A stretch of 64,000 bases of DNA from positions 45,292,501 to 45,356,500 of the forward strand of contig CM053813.1 of assembly GCA_028671895.1 (NCBI GenBank). Reading direction: 5' to 3'. The translations under genes were made by a program, and so were the position numbers. The notes beneath the pieces were generated by a model. The model worked only from the letters and a program-made list of their open reading frames with translations. It had not been told where the DNA came from and did not search any database. The stretch's first letter is position 1. Each line of letters starts with the position of its first letter. Shown here piece after piece: positions 26,401 through 37,118 of this stretch. This DNA is from Oenanthe sinensis. Taxonomy: Eukaryota; Streptophyta; Magnoliopsida; Apiales; Apiaceae.

Positions 26401-26603
26401 TATCACTTTTCGGAAAAAAATTCTCATTTTAAATTAACTTTTTCAAGATTTTTTTAATAGTTACCCTTGTACTAGTATTTCCTAATGTTTGATTAATTTA
26501 AATTTATATTAATAAACTAATTTAATTTATTGTAATTATTGAGAATAGACAGATAAATAAATTATTTAATTAACTTTTTTTAATATAAATAATTTTTTTT
26601 AAA

Positions 26604-26885
26604 ATATCCGTCCCCTTTTACATGTTCATGTTTAAAATAACTTTTGTCCCTAAATATATATCCATTTCTATTTTCAAAACAAATATAGAGATAATCTTTC
26701 AAAACTATCCCTATATTTATTATTTTCAAGATTTGACTCATTTAAAACTTAGTTAAATTGTCATTTGGGTTTTGAATACAATAATGAGGGGTATGCATTT
26801 GAAAATTTATTCAACTAACTTTTTTTTTTAATATGTATACTTTTTTCAAAGCGAACATGTATCTAGTTACAGGGGCGGAGGGAGT
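26604..26885. mobile_element. Stowaway-like MITE
   Basis: The right end GGGGCGGAGGGAG followed by TA matches Stowaway ends. The left end CCGTCCCCTTTTACATGTTC pairs with it imperfectly (right, reverse strand: CCGCCCC and later ACATGTTC). The left terminus appears eroded. Confidence 0.45.
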
Positions 26886-27928
26886 AAAACGGAAATGAGG
26901 GAGATAATGTACTGTACATGCTTTAGTAGAAAATAAACCATAGATGTTGCTTATTTATGAATACTATACTGCTGTATGTAAGTAGTCGTTTAATTTCCTG
27001 AGTGGTGATTTTTACTCGAGATTTGTGTTATTCCAAATCCTGTGGACGGAGAATTGTAGAAATAAAAATGTTACGGGGATGGCAAAAAGTCTTAAAATTT
27101 GGGTGGAGAAGTGGGGTCGTAGCAGGCCCAAATTACGAAGTAGAAAGGAATATTACGCGGTGAAGACACGCCCTCAAGCACGTACATCACGAGGGGCCTC
27201 AAATTATACACCACTGAAGCAACAGCAGCAAGCGAAGAAGTGCCAAATTACTCATGTTTGTTTTATTTTTGGTGCAGCTTGTACCACTTCTTAAGGTTAA
27301 TAATTAGATTGTAGCCTTAAAACATAATCAAACATGTATATAATACACATATGACGTACGTGATAAATTTATTTTAACTAAATAATTTAAAGTGTTTTCA
27401 TACGAACTATTAAGTAAAAATTTAATTAATTTTACGAATATTAATTTATACCGGAACGGATAAGCACAGGTCTAATTGTCATACAAGCAAACAAAAACAC
27501 GATTAATACAACCTATGCAAGTTGGAGGTAACAGAAAAAACAAAAAGCAAAATTTGACTAAAAGATTAGTGCCTCCCATTGTAGTGTTGATATATAACTG
27601 TGAGAGAGTAATTGTAATCGAACACACTAGTGTTAAAAAAATCTTAATCAGAAAGGTTACATCTTGAAAATGATAACCCTAGTCAACACATGTCCACCTT
27701 CATGTGAGCCCCATTGGAGACAGTGGGGACCGACCCAGATGCTCCTCTTGATGCTCAGATCGACCACATATGATAATGCTGCCCAACAGTGCAAGTGGAA
27801 TATTAACTGTTCACAATATACCTAAATATATTAATTAATTACATTTTATTCTTCTTTACTGTTGTGTTAACATGTATATGTATTTAATCATTCTTTGTTA
27901 ATGCGTAGTTTAGTCGACATTCTCTTCT

Positions 27929-27936
27929 TATAAATA
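27929..27936 (+). promoter_or_regulatory. Candidate TATA box of bHLH gene 1
   Basis: TATAAATA lies 187 bases before the start codon, which gives a leader of about 160 bases. That leader contains a CT-rich run (28029-28055) and AAACCCTA (28108-28115) just before the ATG. Confidence 0.6.
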
Positions 27937-28122
27937 CAGCCGCTCATTGGCTTGACATTTCGTGTAGTTCTAGAGAACTTTATTTGACCTAAAGAAAAAG
28001 AGACAAAGAGAGGGCAAGTATCATTGCTTCACTTCTCTCTCTCTCAACTCTCTTCATTTGTATACCTAGCTGTCTCTTTTATTTGAGTTTTTAGTAAAAG
28101 CTAAAATAAACCCTAGCTGGAT

Positions 28123-29637
28123 ATGGAAGACCTAATTTCTTCCTCTTCGTCATCTTCGTTTCTTTGTCATGGTGGAGCATCTCCGACAATCCAGCAACGT
28201 CTCCAATTCATCGTCCAAAGCCGCCCTGAATGGTGGATGTACTACATCTTTTGGCAAACCTCAAAAGATAGCACCACTGATCGGCTTGTTCTTTCGTGGG
28301 GGGATGGTCACTTCCGTGGCAATAAAGATTTTATGCTGAAAGCTGCAAACAGCAATATCGGACTCGGACCGCAAGATCAGCCACAACAGCCTCAGCAGCC
28401 GCATCCTAAGTTTGGGTTTGAGTTGGAGAGGAGAAAAGTTGCTAAAGGGATTCAATCACTCTTTACCGATAGCCTGCCTGGCATTGATGGTGTTGTTGAA
28501 GCTGATTTCCCTGATTCGGAATGGTTCTTTATGGTATCAGTGACCAGATCATTTACTCCTGGAGAAGATAATATCGTTGGCCGGGCTTTTAGTTCAGGTT
28601 CCTACGTTTGGTTGGCTGGTGATCATGAACTTCAGTTTCAGAACTGCGATCGTGCTAAAGAAGCTTACCTTCATGGAATCAAAACTCTTGTTTGTATTTC
28701 AACTCCGTGTGGTATTATTGAGCTAGGTTCATCATATGTGATAAAGGAGGACTGGGGTTTGATCCACTTGGCTAAGTCTCTCTTTAGCCCTGATAACAAC
28801 GGTACTAGTAGTAATATTATGCCTATAACCAACATGACTAGCCCTAGTGCACTTGCTCACCCTCCTCCCCAGAATCCTACTCGCAGTCTTTCCTTTTTTG
28901 ATATTAACGCTGTTTCAGGAGATCAGAATAGAACTTCAGGTGAGGAGGAAGGCAACATAAAGGCTGAGAAGAAACTTGCTAAAATTGGACGATCATCTTC
29001 GGATTCTGAGAACTCTGATTTTGAGAGCACTCTTGCTCCTGATTCTAGCATGAACACAAGGATAAAGAAGAGAGGAAGGAAGGCAGCAACAACCGGACGA
29101 GAGTTAGCACAGAACCATGTAGAGGCTGAGAGACTCCGTAGGGAGAAGCTCAACCATCGATTCTATGCTCTCCGAAGCGTGGTTCCAAATGTGTCAAGAA
29201 TGGACAAAGCGTCCCTACTTGCTGATGCGGTCACATATATCAATGAACTTAAATCAAAAGTGGAAGATTTAGAGGGAAAACTCCGTGAAGAAATGAAGAA
29301 GTCAAAATGTATCACAGATGTAGTGTATGATACTCAAAGCACATCTACTAACGTATATCACACAACTAGGTCATCCATGAGTTATGGACCTGTGAACATG
29401 GAAGTGGATGTCAAAATTTTAGGATCACAAGCTATGATACGCGTACAAAGTCCTGATGTGAATTATCCAGCTGCAAGATTGATGGATGCACTTAGATTGT
29501 TAGAGTTTCGAATTCATCATGCAAGTGTGTCAAGTGTGAAGGAAATCATGCTACAAGATGTTGTGATCAAGGTTCCGGATGGACTGACAAGCGAGGAGGC
29601 CCTCAAAACTGTTCTACTAAGAACACTGCAGATGTGA
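28123..29637 (+). CDS. bHLH14: bHLH transcription factor, subgroup IIId (bHLH14/JAM-like), copy 1
   Basis: A complete intronless frame of 504 residues. After a serine-rich N-terminus, residues 22-215 form a bHLH-MYC N-terminal domain (TIQQRLQFIVQSRPEWWMYY, YIFWQTSKD, DSEWFFMVSVTRSF, CGIIELGSS). In this family that region binds JAZ repressors and transcription partners. Residues 313-324 are basic (KKRGRKAATTGR). The bHLH is at 326-390 with the E-box-reading triad His332, Glu336, Arg340 and a leucine-rich second helix. An ACT-like C-terminal domain (425-500) likely supports dimerisation. The wording DRAKEAYLHGI and IKEDWGLIHLAKSLF points to subgroup IIId (bHLH3/13/14/17) rather than MYC2. Known members dampen jasmonate responses in the nucleus. 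The lack of introns also fits bHLH14. A Gln/Pro stretch at 84-94 is absent from copy 2. The exact orthologue is an inference. Confidence 0.95.
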   Translation: MEDLISSSSSSSFLCHGGASPTIQQRLQFIVQSRPEWWMYYIFWQTSKDSTTDRLVLSWGDGHFRGNKDFMLKAANSNIGLGPQDQPQQPQQPHPKFGFELERRKVAKGIQSLFTDSLPGIDGVVEADFPDSEWFFMVSVTRSFTPGEDNIVGRAFSSGSYVWLAGDHELQFQNCDRAKEAYLHGIKTLVCISTPCGIIELGSSYVIKEDWGLIHLAKSLFSPDNNGTSSNIMPITNMTSPSALAHPPPQNPTRSLSFFDINAVSGDQNRTSGEEEGNIKAEKKLAKIGRSSSDSENSDFESTLAPDSSMNTRIKKRGRKAATTGRELAQNHVEAERLRREKLNHRFYALRSVVPNVSRMDKASLLADAVTYINELKSKVEDLEGKLREEMKKSKCITDVVYDTQSTSTNVYHTTRSSMSYGPVNMEVDVKILGSQAMIRVQSPDVNYPAARLMDALRLLEFRIHHASVSSVKEIMLQDVVIKVPDGLTSEEALKTVLLRTLQM

Positions 29638-29639
29638 TA

Positions 29640-29782
29640 GATCATGATCAAGCTGAGTGCGGTTCTAGCTGTTGGAACTTAATATATGTATTGTAGTTGC
29701 GTAGTGTTTAATGTGTGTTGTAATATTGATCAACTACTTTGTCGTCGTAGTGGACTTAATTCTCCCTATGGAACTTCTATCC

Positions 29783-29834
<52 letters not shown>

Positions 29835-31404
29835 ATGTGTGTTTGTATATTTATACATAGACACATAAATATATATGTTAGGTTTGTTATTTTGTGTTCT
29901 GAAAAGGTGAAGCTAAGGTTGGAAGCAATGTTGAGTGATCCGGTTGATATTATGTTGTTTGTAAATTGAATGTGGAATACAAGTACAAGTTCTTCATAAT
30001 TTGTTTTCTTCTACCATTTAGTTTGAGCTCTCCAGAGTTATAATCCCCCACCCCCACGTACATATCTGGCTTGATTATTTGTATCTGTAAAATTGCAAAT
30101 TTTCCGGACTTGAATTTAATAATTAATTATTAGCTCATCTCTAATATTCTTCCACTTGAACGATATAGAAAGGAATTTCGCAATTACAATCTTGAATTGA
30201 AAGTGTTATATTTTATGATCAGTAGCTACTTACTCGTGTAGTTTGAGGCCGGCCAAACTGATTTTCGAAAATAAGCTGAATAAAAATATTAGATATGAGT
30301 CCCTATCGGATTATTAAGAGAATTAGGGTGATACAGACCCGATCCATTTGCTGCCTACTACTTTCTAAAGCAAGAATATTTAATATTAATCGTGAATTTT
30401 TTGATATTCTTTACTGATCTAGCTGATTTTTTTTTTCAGCCTCCGATCTTACAATGTGCTAGTCCCCTTGCTTACAATGCCATTCTTGTAGATCCAGATC
30501 GACGTTGTGTGGTTGTTTTGCAAGAGCTTTCAGTTTGTGGAGTGGATCCAGGAATCATGTGAACTTGATTTGTTTGTACATTCACTCGATCTTATGATCT
30601 GAAACGTTTAATGGAGATCAACTACCTTGTTAGATAAATAATGGAATATTTTAAGAGAAACCACACAATACTTTATTTTTCGATACATTTTATTTAATAT
30701 CCTTCTATATATATTACAAATTATCGTACATAAATAAATACTAGAAAATGCACATTGCAAGTGGAATAAGAGGAGTAGTTTAAAAACGGGTCGTCGACCA
30801 TGCATACTGCAACTTCCGTTGTCTACTACTGACTTTCAAGTATGATCCTAAAATCTGGACATCAAGTTTCAGAATTTTATTGGATAAAAAAGTACTGTAT
30901 ATAACACTACGAAACTTCTATTGTTTACCGACCAGCGTCAAACGTATTTCTTCCCTCCTAATTATCTTATATATTTTCATTTTCTTTGTGCCTGTTATGT
31001 AGAGCCAATTACTGAATTTCACCCACCATAGGATTCTATCATCTTGCAAATCACCTCAAATATTTTTTTTCTTTACACACACAATAGAAAAAAACATTTC
31101 CGCCCTTCAAGTATATGGAAGGCTATAGGCTTTAAATTTTCTTCACTACATATTGAGAACACTCCTAAATTCAAGCTGTCATTCTATTATTAAATGATAA
31201 CATCATCAAGCTTGTGGGTCATTTTCTTATTAAATTGGTTATATATGATATGTCATATTTTTCGTATACTTCATTTTTCACCCATTTATTTTATAACATT
31301 CTCTCTTTTTCCATTAATTCTCCCTCATTCTCATATTTAACTTTTTTTAATACTCCTTAGTTCTATTAATTATTTTCTCTTTCTTCAATATTATATTTTA
31401 ATAG
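29640..31404. other. 3' flank of bHLH gene 1 and intergenic DNA
   Basis: Contains the 3' UTR, whose end cannot be placed because no canonical AATAAA stands out before the (TA)n tract. AT-rich spacer follows up to the copia LTR. No further gene is supported. Confidence 0.5.
29788..29832. repeat. (TA)n microsatellite in the 3' flank of bHLH gene 1
   Basis: About 22 TA units starting 151 bases after the stop codon, possibly inside the 3' UTR. Confidence 0.9.
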
Positions 31405-32543
31405 TGTTAGGAATCAATTTAGGATTGATGATAACTTTAATCTTAAAATCATAAAAATTTTATTTGTTATAACTGATCAATTGATACGATGTTTATAAAT
31501 ATCAATTGATCAGAAAACCATTTATCAGTTGAAATGTTGATCTGAATCAACTGATAATATGGATAGTAGCATAGTTGTACTTAGTCTATTTCAATTGATA
31601 TGGCTTAAGTCAATTGATAATATTTTCATCAATTGATACTAGAGTCGATTGATATAGGTCATCAACTGATATCTAAATTAGGCTGCCAAATTATAATTAT
31701 TTGAAGACATGAAAATTATACAAGTGAAAGGTGATCAATTGATATGGAAGCATCAATGGATGAAGGATCAATTGATAACAAGTCAAGTCAAAGATTGAAG
31801 ACCATCAACTGATATGAAGACACATCGATTGATAACTTCTATCAATCGATAAGTCAACAACTATTATCAATCGATGGATATCAAAATCAATCGAAAGAGA
31901 ATATCAGTTGATGGATACAAGGAAGAATCAATTGATATACTTAACAACAAATTATCAATTGATATGGACTGCACAAAGGAAAAAATATTAGGAATCTTCA
32001 GAGTAAAGTACTGTTATGGAAGACAGTCTACTCTGACTCTGAAGACTCAAATGAAGCTGTCTTTCCTAAGTTGAAGAAATTACTCAAAATAGCAAAAGGC
32101 AAATAGGAAAGATAGTTTAGTAACATTCCAAAAATAGATACTTTTGTTTTAACATATTCTCGAGATTGTAAATACACTTGTAATATATAAATAAGTGTGG
32201 TAGTATTGTTAGAAAATAACCAAGTTAGAATATTTCTGTGAATTAACTATTCAAGCCTTAGAGCACTTTGTAAGAACAATTGATTTTTTTAACTTTATAA
32301 AAAGGAGTTAGGTTTTTACAAACCTAGATTATTCGAGCAAATATATACACTAATGGAAAAACCAATCCATCAGTAATTTTTAAATATCTTGTTCAATATC
32401 TTCTTCAATTTCTGTTGTTCTTAATACTTTTCTTAAAACACTTATGTTATTATGAACAAATACTAAAAACTCAAAAAGATTTAAGTATTTGTATTCAACC
32501 CCCCATTCCACAAATACATATTGATATTGTTCTGGGAATAACA
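31405..32543 (+). repeat. 5' LTR of the copia element
   Basis: Starts TGTTAGGAATC and ends GGGAATAACA, two bases before the primer-binding site, for a length of about 1.14 kb. A TATA-like TATATAA at 32184-32190 may be the LTR promoter. Roughly twenty copies of a 10-base palindrome-like word (TCAATTGATA and variants with CAACTG, CAGTTG, CGATTG, CAATCG) lie in 31470-31960. The left boundary rests on the TG start alone, because the partner LTR and target duplication are missing. Confidence 0.7.
32184..32190 (+). promoter_or_regulatory. Candidate TATA box inside the copia LTR
   Basis: TATATAAATA about 350 bases before the LTR end, a plausible position for the retrotransposon promoter. It lies downstream of the repeated-word block. 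Confidence 0.4.
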
Positions 32544-32545
32544 AT

Positions 32546-32557
32546 TGGTATCAGAGC
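32546..32557 (+). promoter_or_regulatory. Primer-binding site of the copia element
   Basis: TGGTATCAGAGC, complementary to the 3' end of initiator Met tRNA, two bases after the LTR end. Confidence 0.9.
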
Positions 32558-32603
32558 ATATGCTTTCAACATATAGAAAGTTTAAGATCAAGAACAAATC
32601 AAT

Positions 32604-35060
32604 ATGGATCAAAAGGATCCAGGTGTGAAGATTCCAGTGTTAGAAAAAGGATGAATATTTGGCATAGAAAGTAAAAATGCACCTGCATCTACTTTTTATT
32701 GACTCTTCCTATGTTAACTGCATAGAGAAAGGTCATCATATTAACATGAAGCTGGTCACATATGTAAACCCTGATAGAACTCCTGCATTTGACAAACATA
32801 TTTCAAAACTCATCTCTGAGTTCACAGAAGAGGATGAAAAGGAGGTGCTGAAGGATAAAAAGGCCATGAATATCATATTCAATGGTTTGGATAAAGATAT
32901 GTTTGACAATGTTATCAACTACACAACATTCAAGGAGGTATGAGATACTCTTCAAACCCTATGTGAAGGAACTGAAAAAGTCAGGAAAAATAAGATGCAA
33001 CTCCTGATTGAGAAATATGAATCCTTTCATTTCAAGAGTGGTGAGTCCATCAATGATACCTGTAGCAGGTTCCAAAATCTTTTGAATAGACTAAAACTAT
33101 ATGATAGGGTTTATGTAACTGAAAACACAAATATGAAATTTCTTAGATCTCTTCCAAAAGAATGGAAACCAATGACTATCTCCATTAGACAATCATAGGA
33201 CTTCAAGAACTATACTCTTGAGAAGCTTTATGGTATTCTCAAGACATATAAGTTGGAAATACAACAAGATGAAGAGATTGAGAAGAATTAAAAAAAAAAG
33301 AAAAGACTGTGGCTTTGATGGTCAAGGGAAATGAAGACAAGAAGGGTGATAATGAAAGTGACTGTGTAGAAGGTGTTATCATGGTGGCTAATAATGTTGT
33401 TGAATCATCCAAAGGAAAAGGAAAAATCAAAAGTGATGAGAGTGATGCATGCTCTCAAGATGATTTGGATGAGATTGATGAACACCTTGCATTTCTGTCA
33501 AGAAAATTTTCAAAACTAAAATTCAAGAGGAATCCAAATGCTCAAAAGCCTGAATCCCAGTTCAGAAATGACAATCAAAATAAGAATTTGGTTGATAGGT
33601 CAAAGTTCAAATATTTTAACTGTGGATTGACTGGTCATTTCTCTAATGAGTGCATTAAACCAAAATAAGAGAAAATGGCAAAGTCATATGATGACATTGA
33701 CTATAAAAAGAAGTACTTTGATCTTCTCAAACAAAGAAAAAAGGCTTTTATAACTGAAGAGAAAGACTGGGCTGCTGAGGATAGTGATTCTGAAGAATTC
33801 ATTAATCTAGCTCTGATGGCCAACCATGAAGATGAAGAGGCTAGTTCATCATCAAAGCAGGTACTGGCTACTAACTTTTATGAATTATCAAAAGATGAAT
33901 GAAATAGTACTATAAAGAAAATTTCAAATGAATTGTACAACTTTCATGTCACTCTGGAATCTCTAAACAAGGAAAATCTCAAGTTAAAGAACACCATTGA
34001 TGTCTTAACTGAGAGAAATGTAATTCTTAAAAATGAAGTTGTTTGTTTAGATAGATTCAAGTAGGAAAGTAAGGATGTTAGGGATGAACTAGTGAATAGT
34101 CTGAGAAGAGAAGAATTGTTAAAAGAACAATTGGCTAGAGAAATTGAAACCATTAACAAATGGAACATGTCTGCTAAAAATGCCAAACAGATCATTGATG
34201 TTCAGGGTTTAGATACTCTAGGAGAATCCCCTAAATCTGTAGGCAAGCCATTGGTTAACACATCAATGGATAAAGATCAATCGACTACTAATCCTTTATC
34301 AATTGATAAGGATTATCAATCGATTGATGTTGAATCAACTGATAAGCATTCATTGACATGTAAATCATTAATGGATAACAAGAAGAACAAGCTTAACACC
34401 CCTATCAAATTTGTGAAGGAAAAGGATTCCAAAGATCAAGTTGAGATTATGGTTGAAAAGATCAACATATGTAGTTTATCTAAGAAACAGTTAAAAGATA
34501 AATTAGAAAAGATAGCACCTGTTGAAGTCATTCATCCCAAGTCTGAGAAAAAGAAAAAGAATGAGAATGAGAAAGTAGGCATAAACAAGCACAATAACTA
34601 CACTCTTCATATGTATGCACCTAGAAAGGTTTGTGCTAAATGTGATAGTGTAAATCATTTATTTATGCATTGCAAGAAAGGAAAACATTATATGAATGAT
34701 TCAAATGCACACACCATGACTACAAATGTCATGTTTGTCAATCCTATACTCATGAATGCCATGTCTTCTAATTTAGTTGCACCAAATGTTCATATACCAT
34801 ATGCACAGATTCCATACATGTACAATCCATTCTTTGCATATGCCAACATGAACATGCTTGGAATGTCTGTAACTGTTGACACTCAAACGGTTAAGTCTGA
34901 AATTGTGCATGATATTTCTACCATGAATTCCAAGGTATATGTGACTCAAAAATCAACTCCAAAAGTTAAAATGGACTTAAGCCCACCAAAACCAAAGGAA
35001 ACAAAGTTGATAACCAAGGTAGAGGTTGCAACTAATAAGAGAGGATCCAAGGCAACTTGA
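32604..35060 (+). pseudogene. Copia gag remnant (UBN2-type capsid, two zinc knuckles)
   Basis: The likely start ATG at 32604 hits a stop after 16 codons (TGA 32652). Further stops include 32941, 33196 and one near 33289. A capsid-like part (32677-33280: KDKKAMNIIFNGLD, FLRSLPKEWKPM) resembles UBN2-family gag. The first zinc knuckle (33609-33653) reads YFNCGLTGHFSNEC, with Tyr where the first Cys is expected. A second knuckle, CAKCDSVNHLFMHC (about 34632-34673), is intact. Between the two knuckles, 34260-34360 encodes a linker rich in SIDK/SIDV-like units, made by the repeated ATCAATTGAT word. The product would have packaged element RNA; here it is dead. Confidence 0.85.
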
Positions 35061-35106
35061 GTACCAAAAGTAACTTGATTGTTTTAATTGTGTGTAGGGA
35101 AACAGG

Positions 35107-37118
35107 ATGAAAAATCTCTGGTATCTAGATAGTAGATGTTCTAGGCACATGACTGGAGATATGTCTCTGCTCACAAAGTTTGTGGAGAAAGATGGCCCAG
35201 GAGTTACTTTTGGAGATACCAACAAAGGTTTTACTCTAGGACATGGCTCAATTGCAAGTGAAAATATTATCATTGAAACTGTAACACTAGTTGATGGATT
35301 GAAGCATAATTTGCTATGTATTAGTCAACTGTGTGATAATGAAAATGGTGTATGGTTTTTAATTGGATCATGCATCATAGCCAACAAAGAATCTGGTAAA
35401 ATTCTCTTAACTGGTGGGAGAAAAGGAAATGTCTATGTGACTGATTTTAACTCTGTAAAGGCAAACTCAATGACATGTCTACTCAGCAAGGCCAATACAG
35501 ATGAAAGTTGGATTTGGCACAAGAAGCTAGCCCATTTGAATTTCAAAGCTATAAATCAATTAGTTAGAAAGAATTTGGTTAGAGGCATTCCAAAAATGGA
35601 ATTCACCAAGGATGGATTATGTGATGCTTTTCAAAAAGGAAAGCAGCATTCAAGTCTAAGTCAGAATCATCAATTGATAAGCCTTTGGAATTACTGCACA
35701 TGGATTTATTTGGACTAGTCAACATCATGTCAATTGCTAAAAAAAAATATGCCTTAGTAATTGTGGATGACTTCGCAAGATACACATGGGTGTATTTTAT
35801 GCACTCTAAGGATGAGGCAAACAAGTTTATTATCAACCATGTGAAGAATGTTGACAATGACACTGAATGGAAGGTTAAGAAGATAAGAAGTGATAATGGT
35901 ACTGAATTTAAGAATGTAACAATGACAGAATTTTATGAAGAAAAAGATACCACTCATCATTTTTATGCTCCTAGAACTCCTCAACAAAATGAAGTTGTTG
36001 AGATGAAAACTAGAATCTTAATTGAAGCTGCAAGAACTATTTTGGAGGAAGCCAAACTTCCTACATACTTCTGGGCAGAAGCAATCAACACTGCATGTTA
36101 CATTCAGAATATTTTCATGGTCAATCAATTACAAGTCAAAACTCCATATCAATTGATGAAGAAAGATAAAAAGTCAACATTAAATTTTCTTCATATTTTT
36201 TGCTGTAAATGTTTTTTCCTAAGGAATCAAGGTGAAAATCTAGGAAAATTTAAAGTCAAAGCTGATGAGGCTATATTTATTGGATATGGAATAACAACCA
36301 AGGCTTACAAAGTCTACAATCTAAGATTACACATTGTTATGGAATATGAGCATGTAGTCTTTGATGACAAGAAAATTCAAGGGTTGTTTGATGAAGGATA
36401 CCATGTCTCATTGCACTTTGAAAATGAATCAACTAGTAATGGTGAAAAAAGTAACGATGATGTGCATATTCCAAGAAATCAAGTACCCAGAAACTCTCCA
36501 TCAATTAATGTCAATACACCAACAGATAACTTATCAGTTAATAATCATCAATCAATTGATAATACATCAATTGATAACCAATCAATGGATAATCATTATG
36601 CTCAATATTTTTCAAGTAGAGTATCCATCTCAGGGGGAGGGTTCTCAAATAATCAATCACATCATAATGACCATAACAATGTTAATGATCATGAAGCATC
36701 ATCCTCAAGAATAAATTTACCTCCAAAAAGGAAATGGACTAAAAGTCATCCCTTTGAGTTGATTATTGGAAATGCAAATGATGGTGTCAAAACTAGAAGT
36801 ACAACTCAAAATGAATACTTATATAGCAGCTTTCTGTCTCAAGAAGATCCAAAAAGGATTGAAGAAGCCTTGAATGATCTTGATTGGATAATAGCTATGC
36901 AAGAAGAGTTGAATCAGTTTGAAAGAAACAAGGTATGGAAGCTGGTGCCCAAACCAAATAACAAGTCTGTTATTAGTACAAAATGGGTATTCAGAAATAA
37001 AATGGATGAATCTGGTACAGTAACAAGGAATAGAACAAGATTGGTGGCAAATGGCTATTCACAAGAAGAAGACATTGATTTTGATAAAACTCACAATATC
37101 AACTTACTTACTTTTTAA
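35107..37118 (+). pseudogene. Copia pol remnant: protease, integrase, start of RT
   Basis: The protease site reads WYLDSRCSRHMTG, with Arg in place of the Gly of the DSG active-site motif. The integrase zinc region keeps WHKKLAHLNF, but the second Cys of its C-x2-C pair is Phe (CDAF). A frameshift near 35655-35690 then moves the reading into the next frame. The integrase core there keeps HMDLFG, RSDNGTEF and PQQNEVVE, so the D, D, E residues appear present. A linker at 36490-36600 carries repeated SIDN/SMDN units from the same ATCAATTGAT word. RT begins at WKLVPKPNNK and KWVFRNKMDE, then homology ends after DFDKT near 37098. Its catalytic YVDD box and RNase H are missing. Confidence 0.88.

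Larger units (their letters stand above)
17080..27900. other. Long AT-rich intergenic region, no gene seen
   Basis: About 10.8 kb without a supported gene. It contains a local direct duplication (18822-18980 and 20310-20462), a possible block B copy near 19385-19480, and a Stowaway-like piece near 26604-26885. The short frame at 27025-27294 lies in a less AT-rich patch but shows no recognisable domain. All remaining open frames are short and low in complexity. Confidence 0.5.
31405..37100 (+). mobile_element. Truncated, decayed Ty1-copia retrotransposon (SIRE-like)
   Basis: The order is LTR, primer-binding site, gag, protease, integrase, then the start of reverse transcriptase, so integrase precedes RT as in copia. 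RT breaks off after about 60 recognisable residues near 37098, and no RNase H or 3' LTR follows. Many stops and frameshifts interrupt the frames. A long LTR, a long gag with two zinc knuckles and an initiator-Met primer site suggest the SIRE/Maximus group, which is an inference. A family of ATCAATTGAT-like words is scattered through the LTR and through linkers of the gag and pol frames. Confidence 0.9.

Noticed and set aside
27025..27294. 89-codon frame in a less AT-rich patch upstream of bHLH gene 1
   Set aside because: No recognisable domain, no splice or promoter support, and composition is the only argument for it.
28923..29153. Minus-strand frames inside both bHLH genes (also 55930-56211)
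   Set aside because: Shadows of the real plus-strand coding sequence; no independent support.
31874..32074. 66-codon frame in the copia LTR
   Set aside because: It reads the repeated ATCAATTGAT words (SIDI, SIDM) and is a by-product of the LTR repeat.
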